This document shows positions 17,399-24,452 of a DNA stretch of 64,000 nt, one piece after another. The notes under the pieces are model-generated. The model was given only the letters and a program-made list of their open reading frames with translations. It ran no database searches and was not told the DNA's origin. Position 1 is the first letter of the stretch. Each line of letters starts with the position of its first letter. The DNA comes from Neorhizobium petrolearium (GTDB taxonomy: Bacteria > Pseudomonadota > Alphaproteobacteria > Rhizobiales > Rhizobiaceae): positions 156,588-220,587 of the forward strand of contig NZ_JAGGJW010000014.1 of the NCBI RefSeq assembly GCF_017873175.1. Direction: 5' to 3'. Both the position numbers and the translations under genes were made by a program.

Positions 17399-17602
17399 GC
17401 TATCCTTTTGCCGGAAAAGGGTTTTCCGAAACCGGCCAGGATGACTGAAGCGCTTCCGGAAGTTAACGCCCGCGTGGCATCCGGCGCCCATCCGCCGAGG
17501 GAGACGTGCCACATAGGGCCTGTCGGGAGGCGCAAAGGGGTGTTCCAGGCCTGTTTCGAAGGCCTAAAAAAGTCCCGAAAAGGCACGATTTTTCCGAATA
17601 AT

Positions 17603-17620
17603 GTCTGTTCTGGAACAGAC
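17603..17620. repeat. Perfect 18-bp palindrome
   Basis: GTCTGTTC (17603-17610) and GAACAGAC (17613-17620) are exact reverse complements separated by TG. There is no T-run, so it is not a terminator; it looks like a binding site for a dimeric regulator. It is 80 bases downstream of the PilZ gene end and no promoter is evident beside it. Confidence 0.6.
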
Positions 17621-17699
17621 AAACGGCGCTAAACCCGTCCTGTGCAGCCATGATACAGGGTCTTGATGCGAGGAAAGAAGGGGCGGGGAGCGGAATTGC

Positions 17700-18311
17700 C
17701 TAGAGGAATTCCGTCAGTGCCTCGCGCGGCTGGACCGAATTGAATTCGACCGCCACGCCCTCCATGAAATGGCGCACGACGCGACCACGCATATTGCCGA
17801 GACGCACGGGCGTGCCGATCGCAGGCCGGATATCGATATCGATCGCCGCTCCGGAGAGAGAAAGGTCCATGATGCGGCAGGCGTAACGCCGACCGTCGTC
17901 AAGCGTGATTTCTGCCCGGGTGTTGCGCGGCGTCAGGCGGTCATGGCGGCGATCCTCGGGCAGGCCGAGTTCATGCTTGTTTGCGATCCATGTAAGCTGG
18001 GCCGCAAGCTTCTCCCGCTTGCGATCCGTTGCGTTGATCGACATTAAAAAGCCGTTCGCCGAAAGGTTCAAAACCGTGCCTTCGAGGCGCCCGATGTGAT
18101 CGAGATAGGCGATCACGCGCTCACCGACCGCGGGGCGGCCGACACAGGCAAAGGCAACGTCGCCGGGCGACATATCCACCACGGTGCAGGGAAATTCCTC
18201 TTGCGTCGCGAGCATCAGCCGTCCCGCCACGTTGACCGACACCCGCTGAAAAGTCCGCTGGGCGGGAATTGTCTGCGTCGACGGAGTATGCACCGGCTGA
18301 AATGAATACAT
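17700..18311 (-). CDS. Tandem PilZ-domain protein (c-di-GMP receptor candidate)
   Basis: A 203-residue soluble protein with two PilZ-like domains. The first (about 20-105) has the beta-barrel pattern VNVAGRLML..FPCTVVDMSPGDVAF but lacks the RxxxR arginine motif. The second (about 118-203) has RRHDRLTPR before the barrel and DLSLSGAAI, the [DN]xSxxG signature, so this one should bind c-di-GMP. Double PilZ proteins with one degenerate domain occur in rhizobia and affect motility or surface properties. The ATG at 18309-18311 has a weak ribosome site. It is 98 bases downstream of the PAS protein gene on the same strand. Confidence 0.9.
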   Translation of the reverse strand: MYSFQPVHTPSTQTIPAQRTFQRVSVNVAGRLMLATQEEFPCTVVDMSPGDVAFACVGRPAVGERVIAYLDHIGRLEGTVLNLSANGFLMSINATDRKREKLAAQLTWIANKHELGLPEDRRHDRLTPRNTRAEITLDDGRRYACRIMDLSLSGAAIDIDIRPAIGTPVRLGNMRGRVVRHFMEGVAVEFNSVQPREALTEFL

Positions 18312-18409
18312 TCGAGAAAGCTTTTCTCTTGGGGAGTATGGCTAAATTGATACCGTGTCGCGGTTAACAGAAGGTTTTGCGTAGCCCCGTTGCGAATTCC
18401 AAGCCATGG

Positions 18410-18997
18410 TCAGGATACCTGGCCGTGGGATGAGAAGAGACGGCGCAACAGCGCTTCGCCAAAGCCGTGATGGCCGCCGCTCGGCGGCGCATCGATCAGA
18501 ACGCCACTCTCGACAAGAAACGTCCAGCTTTCCAGCACAAGACCAATGACGGGAAGTTCTGTGGTGGGGAAGGACTGTTCTTGCGGCAGGAGGGCACCGA
18601 GAACGCGATCGCTTCCGTTTCCCTCGGCCGACCGAATGGGTAGCAGCAGCATTTCATAAGCATGGCGCAGGTCGCCGTTCGACGCGAGAACCTCAAGGTA
18701 TGCCGGCCGCTCATAATGGACGACGTTCTGAACGATCTCTGCCGGCTGTCGATACTCGTTTTCAAGCCATGCCTCGGCAAAGGCCTCGCCACGGAATTCG
18801 CGATCGAACAGGTCGCAGATACGCGTCCCGGCGAGCCGGAACGTCAGGAGGCCGCTGGCATCGGTCGTCACAATGAAGAGGTGTGGGAGAAGATGGCGCA
18901 GCGCCACAGGGTCGATTTCCGTGCGCAAGGGTGCCGCGCGGTCCCCCCTGAGGTTGGCCCAATAGTCGAAAATTGCGCGGCTTGCCTTATTTCGCAT
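18410..18997 (-). CDS. PAS-domain protein (PAS_5 type)
   Basis: A 195-residue protein matching the alphaproteobacterial PAS_5 family: it opens IFDYWANLRGDRAAPLRTEIDP, then LPHLFIVTTDASGLLTFRLAGTRICDLFDREFRGEAF, and continues with the family's second half (HYERPAYLEVLASNGD..EMLLLPI). No output domain is attached, so it may be a stand-alone sensor. It lies upstream of the PilZ gene in the same direction, which makes a signalling pair plausible but not shown. The ATG at 18995-18997 follows AGGTGA. Confidence 0.87.
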   Translation of the reverse strand: MRNKASRAIFDYWANLRGDRAAPLRTEIDPVALRHLLPHLFIVTTDASGLLTFRLAGTRICDLFDREFRGEAFAEAWLENEYRQPAEIVQNVVHYERPAYLEVLASNGDLRHAYEMLLLPIRSAEGNGSDRVLGALLPQEQSFPTTELPVIGLVLESWTFLVESGVLIDAPPSGGHHGFGEALLRRLFSSHGQVS

Positions 18998-19217
18998 CCG
19001 TTGTCACCTGTCACATTTTGATACAGATCGCGCCTCATGCACGAGCGTCCTCCGTCCACTCAGCGAAATCCGTGCCACGGCCCACCCCTCAGGGTTAACA
19101 AATTACAAACCGGGCAAAGCCGGCCTCACCGCCTCCTTGCGACGCTTTCCTTTGGCGGGCCGCTCCTATATGGCTGGCGGACATTCCCGAAAGGGAATGG
19201 ACCAGAGAGGAATGAGC

Positions 19218-19976
19218 ATGAACGACGGACCGGGCATAGCTGACGAGCAGCGGGAGATGGACGAGGACGATCAGCGCTCACCGCCTGTCTTCAACCTGCC
19301 GCGGAGCCTGGTGGTGACGCTGGCCTTGCTCGCGGCAATCTATATCGTTCAGGAATATCTGCTTGATGACGACACACGCGCTTATTTTGTCGTGAACCTT
19401 GCCTTTACGCCGCTGCGTTATGCCTATCCGCTGGAGGAACAGGGTTTCGCCTGGCTCTGGACGCCGGTCACCTATTCTCTTCTTCACGGCAGTATCGAAC
19501 ATATCCTCTTCAACGCGCTCTGGCTGATGGCTTTCGGAGCGCCGGTCGTCAGGCGTATCGGCACCTTGCGCTATGTGGTCTTCTGGGTCCTGTCGGCGGC
19601 GGCAGCAGCCTTCTTCCACGCCATGATCAACTGGGGCAACGAGACATTGCTGATCGGAGCGTCCGGCGTCGTGTCCGCGTTGATGGGGGCAGCCTGCCGC
19701 TTCGCCTTCCCTCCCGGACGGGGCTACGATCGAACCCACGGCCATCTCTATCCCCGCCAGTCCATTCCTGGCGCCTTCCGCAGCCGCACGGTCGTCATCT
19801 TCACGGCAATGTGGTTCATCGGCAATCTGCTGATCGCCTTTGGCGTGACGTTGTTCGGTGCGGACATGGGGCCGATCGCCTGGGATGCGCATATCGGCGG
19901 CTTTCTGTTCGGCTTTCTGCTTTTTGGATTCTTCGATCCGGTCTCGCCTTCACGAAGGCCGCTCACTCAACCTTGA
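19218..19976 (+). CDS. Rhomboid-family intramembrane serine protease
   Basis: A 252-residue membrane protease. After an acidic cytoplasmic N-terminus (about 30 residues) come six helices. The catalytic serine is in GASGVVSALMGA, and the partner histidine in WDAHIGGFLFGFLL; HGSIEHILFNALWLMAFG carries the conserved loop-2 His and Asn. Substrates are unknown. I choose the ATG at 19218 because AGAGAGGA sits seven bases upstream; ATG at 19212 is too close to that site. The frame extends to 19137 without support. Confidence 0.93.
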   Translation: MNDGPGIADEQREMDEDDQRSPPVFNLPRSLVVTLALLAAIYIVQEYLLDDDTRAYFVVNLAFTPLRYAYPLEEQGFAWLWTPVTYSLLHGSIEHILFNALWLMAFGAPVVRRIGTLRYVVFWVLSAAAAAFFHAMINWGNETLLIGASGVVSALMGAACRFAFPPGRGYDRTHGHLYPRQSIPGAFRSRTVVIFTAMWFIGNLLIAFGVTLFGADMGPIAWDAHIGGFLFGFLLFGFFDPVSPSRRPLTQP

Positions 19977-20071
19977 TATGTGTTTGACCTCGCCCTAAAA
20001 TTTAGGGGGAAGTACGAAGCGATTCTGGGAGGAGGATGCCCAGATCACGCTTGGTTGATGAGGAGAGGGCC

Positions 20072-20506
20072 ATGGCAATAATCGTCAAGAACATGCTCGA
20101 TGCAAAGGGCCGCGACGTGGTGACAGTCGGCCCGGACAGGACGCTGCTGGAAGTCGCCGAAATCCTGAACCAGAAGAAGATCGGTGCCGTGGTTGTCACC
20201 AGCATGGAAGGCCGGATCGTCGGCATCTTCACCGAACGCGACCTGGTGCGGGCCATTGCCGGCAAAGGTCCGGGCGTGCTCGACCAACCGGTCAAATCGG
20301 CCATGACCACCAACGTCCATCGCTGCAAGGAGGAAACGACCGTCGACGAGCTGATGGGCATCATGACTGGCGGACGCTTCCGCCACGTTCCGGTCGAAAA
20401 GGACGGAAAGCTGGACGGGATCGTCTCGATCGGTGACGTGGTCAAGTCGCGCATCCGCGAGGTCGAACTCGAAGCCGAACAGATGAAGGCCTATATCGCC
20501 GGCTGA
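20072..20506 (+). CDS. Two-CBS-domain protein
   Basis: A 144-residue cytoplasmic protein composed of a CBS pair: first domain VVTVGPDRTLLEVAEILNQKKIGAVVV..GIFTERDLVRAIA, second MTTNVHRCKEETTVDELMGIMTGGRFRHVPV..GIVSIGDVVKSRI. Such proteins bind adenosyl nucleotides and regulate partners, or sense NAD. The ATG at 20072-20074 has a strong AGGAGAGGG site; the 12-residue upstream extension does not. It is 95 bases after the rhomboid gene and may be cotranscribed. Confidence 0.92.
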   Translation: MAIIVKNMLDAKGRDVVTVGPDRTLLEVAEILNQKKIGAVVVTSMEGRIVGIFTERDLVRAIAGKGPGVLDQPVKSAMTTNVHRCKEETTVDELMGIMTGGRFRHVPVEKDGKLDGIVSIGDVVKSRIREVELEAEQMKAYIAG

Positions 20507-20538
20507 TCGCCACTCGGCAGAACAGGGTTTCCCCGGGA

Positions 20539-21498
20539 TCAGCGGGCGAAAATTTCCTGCACGCGCTTGAGCGCAGCAATCTGCGCCATGGTCTCACTAT
20601 AGCCGCGATCTATCGCTTCGCCGGCACGGTGGAACTCGGAAAGTCCGATATCACTAAGGCGCGGATGCAACGCCAGATCCGGCGGATCGCCGGCGAGCCT
20701 TGCGCGCGAAATACGTTCCTGGATGATATTGAAAGCTTGCACCATGGTGCCGGTGACACCGACCCGGGCGTCGACCGCCTTCTTGCGACCGTCATCCTCA
20801 GGCTGAATGCCGGCGCTATGCTTGACCACCGCAGAACGACCAAAGATGTCGTAGTTCAGGTTCACAGCAACCACGAGAGGCTGCTCATAGGCCCGGCAGA
20901 CGGAGGTGGGAACGGGATTGACCAGTGCGCCGTCAACCAGGGTTCGGTTATTGGACTTGACCGGCTCGAAAATGCCGGGCAGCGCATAGGATGCGCGCAA
21001 CGCGGTAATCAGCGAACCGCTGGAGATCCAGACCTCGTGGCCGGTGTGAAGTTCCGTCGCCACGGCAACGAAAGGCCGATCGAGATCCTCGATCGCTATG
21101 TCCTCGAGATGCTCCTGCATACGCCTGGTGAGCCGCATGCCACCGAAGAGTCCGCCGCCGCCGATCGTCAGATCGAGCAGACCGGCGATGCGTCGCATGG
21201 TGAGCGATCGGGCGAAACTTTCGAGCGCATCGAGCTTGCCGGCGAGATAGCAACCGCCGACCAGGGCGCCGATCGATGTGCCGGCGATCATGCCCACTTC
21301 AATACCGGCTTCGTCGAGCGCCCTCAGCACACCGATATGGGCCCAACCACGGGCCGCACCACCCCCAAGGGCGAGGGCGAGTTTTGCTTTTGGAGGAGGT
21401 GTCGCTGCAACGGGACGAGAGGGTTCAAGAATCTGCGTTCCACCGGCTTCAGCAGGAGCGGCCTGCGGATCGTGACGATTCCAACTCCAGTTCAGCAT
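20539..21498 (-). CDS. Patatin-like phospholipase (RssA type)
   Basis: A 319-residue patatin-fold hydrolase. The oxyanion-hole motif GGGAARGWAHIGVL, the nucleophile elbow GTSIG and the catalytic Asp in DGALVNPVP are all present, so the Ser-Asp dyad is intact. Bacterial members act on phospholipids or acyl esters. There is no signal peptide; residues 1-40 are Pro/Ala-rich. The ATG at 21496-21498 has GGAGG nine bases upstream; the TTG at 21504 is too close to that site. It lies about 108 bases downstream of hisI in the same direction. Confidence 0.92.
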   Translation of the reverse strand: MLNWSWNRHDPQAAPAEAGGTQILEPSRPVAATPPPKAKLALALGGGAARGWAHIGVLRALDEAGIEVGMIAGTSIGALVGGCYLAGKLDALESFARSLTMRRIAGLLDLTIGGGGLFGGMRLTRRMQEHLEDIAIEDLDRPFVAVATELHTGHEVWISSGSLITALRASYALPGIFEPVKSNNRTLVDGALVNPVPTSVCRAYEQPLVVAVNLNYDIFGRSAVVKHSAGIQPEDDGRKKAVDARVGVTGTMVQAFNIIQERISRARLAGDPPDLALHPRLSDIGLSEFHRAGEAIDRGYSETMAQIAALKRVQEIFAR

Positions 21499-21606
21499 AG
21501 ACAAAAACCTCCAAAGCTGAACAACCCCCGGTCTGCGGATTGAACCACCGATCGGTTTCCAAATCGTTTACCCGATGCCAACGCGGCGAAAAAGGAGGCA
21601 ATTGCC

Positions 21607-22068
21607 TTATTTCGTTCCCCCGTCCGAATAAACGGTATCAGGATCGAAATGGCGCTCATTATCGGTAATTTCAAGGACAGCGTTGCTGTCACGTTTTGTG
21701 ACGAGTCGATAAAAACACGAACGCCGGCCCGTGTGGCAGGTCGCATCGTGACCGGCCACGGAAACCTTGAGCCAGACAGCGTCCTGATCGCAATCGGTGC
21801 GAAGCTCATGCACCGTCTGAAAATTGCCGGAAGATTCCCCCTTCTTCCATATCTTTCCGCGAGAGCGGCTGTAATAGTGGGCGATACCGGTCTCGATGGT
21901 CAACGCTAGGGCTTCCGCGTCCATGTGCGCGACCATCAGGAGTTCACCATCGCGGATGTCCGTGACGACGGCGGTGACGAGGCCGTTGGCATCGAAACGA
22001 GGCGTAAAGGCGCCGGCACCTTCCAGCACCGCCTTGTCGGCGGAGGGCTTTTCAAAACTCACGGACAT
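21607..22068 (-). CDS. hisI: Phosphoribosyl-AMP cyclohydrolase
   Basis: HisI opens the adenine ring of phosphoribosyl-AMP in the third step of histidine synthesis. The 153-residue product has the family blocks VAHMDAEALALTIETGIAHYYSRSRGKIWKKGESSGN, with the SRGK-WKKGE signature, and the metal-binding DCDQDA and the cysteines in DATCHTGRRSCFY. It is the stand-alone form (no HisE domain), as in other alphaproteobacteria. The ATG at 22066-22068 has a GGAG site. It is 28 bases downstream of folE, likely one operon. Confidence 0.96.
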   Translation of the reverse strand: MSVSFEKPSADKAVLEGAGAFTPRFDANGLVTAVVTDIRDGELLMVAHMDAEALALTIETGIAHYYSRSRGKIWKKGESSGNFQTVHELRTDCDQDAVWLKVSVAGHDATCHTGRRSCFYRLVTKRDSNAVLEITDNERHFDPDTVYSDGGTK

Positions 22069-22096
22069 CGGGAAACTCCACCGGAAAATCCGGCCG

Positions 22097-22711
22097 TCAG
22101 CGGCTGCGTACGAGCGTGAAAAAGCGGGCCTGCTCGGCCGCGTTCGTCTTGAACTCGCCGGTGAAGGTCGTGGTCATCGTCTGCGAACCCTGCTTCTGCA
22201 CGCCGCGCATTTCCATGCACATGTGCTCGGCTTCGATCATGACTGCCACGCCGCGGGGTTTCAGGTGTTCCTCGATTGCAGAGGCGATCTGGGCCGTCAT
22301 GTTTTCTTGTGTCTGCAGACGGCGACCGAAGATTTCCACCACACGGGCGATCTTCGAGAGACCGAGAACGCGACCACTCGGCAGATAGGCGATATGCGCC
22401 TTGCCGACAATCGGCAGCATGTGGTGTTCGCAATGAGAGAAGAACGGAATGTCGCGCACAAGCACGATATCATCGTAACCCGAGACTTCCTCGAACGTAC
22501 GGCCCAGCACATCTTCCGGCGACTGCTCGTAACCGGCAAACAATTCGCGATAGGCTACAGCGACACGCTTCGGGGTATCGAGCAGTCCTTCGCGGGCCGG
22601 ATCGTCACCCGCCCAGCGGAGCAGTACACGTATGGCTTCCTCAGCCTCCTGCTGAGTGGGACGGGCCTGCTTCTCCTTCGAGGCCGGGAAATTCTTCACA
22701 ATTGCATCCAT
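22097..22711 (-). CDS. folE: GTP cyclohydrolase I (type IA)
   Basis: FolE converts GTP to 7,8-dihydroneopterin triphosphate, the entry to folate synthesis. The 204-residue protein contains the zinc-binding Cys and His in FFSHCEHHMLPIVGKAHIAYLPSGRVLGLSKIAR and the second Cys in EAEHMCMEMRGV. These are the ligands that define the zinc-dependent type IA enzyme. The ATG at 22709-22711 has GGGAGA. hisI follows in the same direction. Upstream, a 286-base divergent region separates it from the NifU-like gene. Confidence 0.97.
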   Translation of the reverse strand: MDAIVKNFPASKEKQARPTQQEAEEAIRVLLRWAGDDPAREGLLDTPKRVAVAYRELFAGYEQSPEDVLGRTFEEVSGYDDIVLVRDIPFFSHCEHHMLPIVGKAHIAYLPSGRVLGLSKIARVVEIFGRRLQTQENMTAQIASAIEEHLKPRGVAVMIEAEHMCMEMRGVQKQGSQTMTTTFTGEFKTNAAEQARFFTLVRSR

Positions 22712-22997
22712 CTATCGTCTCCCGATGCGGTTCAAGGCCGCATCCGACTGGCGTTACTCACACGAACCAACACGCAGACAACCGCGGCTGAATTTTGTGC
22801 AATCTGGCGCTATCTGATCCTCGGCGGACGTTTTTACAAGGTATCCTATTTCGATTTCGAGAGGATTTCGTGAAAACATCCTTTCTTGATCATCTCGCCG
22901 ACACGTCACATATAATGTCGGAAATCCTTTTGTGGTAGTCCGCAAGGCAATGGCACTGCGTCAAAACATATGCCATCGGAACTATGAGCGAGCCGTC

Positions 22998-23447
22998 ATG
23001 GACGATATCTACAACAGCAAGATCCTCGAATTCGCCGGCAATATAACCCATGCCGGCACGCTGCCGGATGCCGACGCGAGTTCGGAAAAGCACTCGAAAC
23101 TCTGCGGCTCGAAGGTACGCGTCTATCTGAAGATGAACGGCGACACAGTGACCGACTTCGCGCACGAGGTGCGTGCCTGCGCGCTCGGCCAGGCCTCGTC
23201 CTCGATCATGGCCCGCCATGTGATCGGTGCGACGGCCGCGGAAATCCGGAAAGCCCGGGAAGACATGCTCGCGATGCTGAAAGAAGGCGGCGAAGGGCCG
23301 GACGGCCGCTTCGAAGAGATGCGCTACCTGAAGCCGGTCAAAGACTATAAGGCCCGCCACCCTTCCACCATGCTGACATTCGAAGCCGTGGTGGACGCGA
23401 TCGACCAGATCGAGGCGCGGGAACGGACCGAAGCGGCAGCCGTCTGA
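22998..23447 (+). CDS. NifU/IscU-like iron-sulfur cluster scaffold protein
   Basis: A 149-residue protein with the three scaffold cysteines: HSKLCGSKVRVYL, EVRACALGQASSS, and the third region substituted (GRFEEMRYLKPVKDYKARH, where SufU and IscU carry the last Cys; none is seen). It resembles the short alphaproteobacterial NifU-like proteins encoded beside yidD. With only two of three cluster cysteines it may act in iron-sulfur or zinc handling rather than as a classic scaffold. I start at ATG 22998 (MDDIYNSKILEF), the normal family start. It is 4 bases before the yidD start. Confidence 0.85.
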   Translation: MDDIYNSKILEFAGNITHAGTLPDADASSEKHSKLCGSKVRVYLKMNGDTVTDFAHEVRACALGQASSSIMARHVIGATAAEIRKAREDMLAMLKEGGEGPDGRFEEMRYLKPVKDYKARHPSTMLTFEAVVDAIDQIEARERTEAAAV

Positions 23448-23451
23448 TCCG

Positions 23452-23811
23452 ATGTGCGAAGCTCCCGATTGCAAGCATTCAGGACACCAGCCGAAGACGA
23501 ACCGCTCGCGCAACTGGTCGGGACCGTTCCGAAAGACGCCGGGGCGGCTTTTCGGCATGGGGCTGATCCGATTTTATCAGCTGACACTCTCGGGCTTCGT
23601 CGGCAATTCCTGCCGGCATATCCCGACCTGCTCCGAGTACGGCTACGAAGCAATCGCCCGGCATGGACTCTGGCCCGGCAGTTTCCTGACGCTCTTTCGT
23701 GTCGCCCGCTGCGGGCCTGGCGGCACGAGCGGGCTTGACCGAGTGCCGGATGCGCTGGAAAGACGCCAGCACTGGTGGACGCCCTGGCGCTATTGGCGGG
23801 CCAAACCGTGA
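23452..23811 (+). CDS. yidD: Membrane protein insertion efficiency factor YidD
   Basis: A 119-residue YidD, a small amphipathic protein that helps YidC/Sec insert inner-membrane proteins. The family core FYQLTLSGFVGNSCRHIPTCSEYGYEAIARHGLWPG is present with its conserved cysteines, followed by the conserved RCGPGG and W-rich end. Residues 1-30 are a cysteine- and lysine-bearing extension. Unlike many bacteria, where yidD sits with rnpA and rpmH, here it follows the NifU-like gene, the arrangement usual in rhizobia. Its stop overlaps the next start as GTGA. Confidence 0.93.
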   Translation: MCEAPDCKHSGHQPKTNRSRNWSGPFRKTPGRLFGMGLIRFYQLTLSGFVGNSCRHIPTCSEYGYEAIARHGLWPGSFLTLFRVARCGPGGTSGLDRVPDALERRQHWWTPWRYWRAKP

Positions 23812-24329
23812 TTTATGTGGCGCTGCTTCACAGCATCAGCGTCGGCGGAGGCAAGCGGCTCATCATGACCGACTTCCGCGAAATGGCTGAACGTCTCGGT
23901 TACCGGAACTGCCGGACGCTGGTATCGACCGGCAATCTCGTGTTCGAAACCGAAAAGTCACCACTCAGGGAGATCGAGCAGGTGCTGGAAGAGGCGTTCG
24001 AACAACGTTTCGGCAAGCATGTCGATGTCCTCGTCCGTTCGGGGCCAGACTGGCTGAAGCTTTCCGCTGGCAATCCGTTTCCGGAGCAGAAAGGCTCCGA
24101 AGTTTGCGTCCGAGTGATGCGCACACCACTCGGCGATAACGTGATCGATCTGCTCGAACGCCATCGCGGCCGGGAAAAGATCGCGATCGTCGACGGAGAT
24201 CTCTGGGTGGATTTCGACGGCAAGGCGAGCGAGACGCGGCTGATTTCAGCACTGACCACCAGGAAGCTCGGTATCGGCACGATCCGCAACGCCAACACGG
24301 TCATCGGGCTCGCCAAAATGATCCAGTGA
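23808..24329 (+). CDS. DUF1697-family protein
   Basis: A 173-residue protein of the DUF1697 family: it begins MIYVALLHSISVGGGKRLIMTDF, where family members read YVALLRGINVGG, then LVSTGNLVF, and has the later NTVIGLAKMIQ ending (TARNWNTV-like). Function unknown. The start is GTG at 23808-23810, which overlaps the yidD stop (GTGA), so translation is probably coupled; the frame also extends to 23775 without a ribosome site. It lies between yidD and thrS. Confidence 0.88.
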   Translation: MIYVALLHSISVGGGKRLIMTDFREMAERLGYRNCRTLVSTGNLVFETEKSPLREIEQVLEEAFEQRFGKHVDVLVRSGPDWLKLSAGNPFPEQKGSEVCVRVMRTPLGDNVIDLLERHRGREKIAIVDGDLWVDFDGKASETRLISALTTRKLGIGTIRNANTVIGLAKMIQ

Positions 24330-24452
24330 GCCGCGAGCCACCTTTACTGCAAAGCCAAAAGTCTTTATCAGCCACGCCGGCGCTGCCCAAGGCGGAACGC
24401 CATTATTCCAACACCACCCGCATTCGTTGGCGGGACTGGACAGGAGAAAGAC

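Larger units (their letters stand above)
17200..17699. other. 500-base intergenic region with AT-rich block and dyads
   Basis: No convincing gene is present. Bases 17230-17360 are much richer in A+T than the surroundings and contain the dyads TTGAATTCAA (17284-17293 region) and GATTCG-AATG-CGAATC (17308-17323). A terminator-like hairpin for plus-strand transcription follows at 17373-17398. Bases 17400-17600 show short GC hairpins, and 17603-17620 is a perfect palindrome. Short open frames here (for example 17360-17632 on plus) lack a ribosome site and family resemblance. Confidence 0.6.

Noticed and set aside
17360..17632. 90-residue plus-strand frame
   Set aside because: It starts inside a terminator hairpin, has no ribosome site and no familiar sequence.
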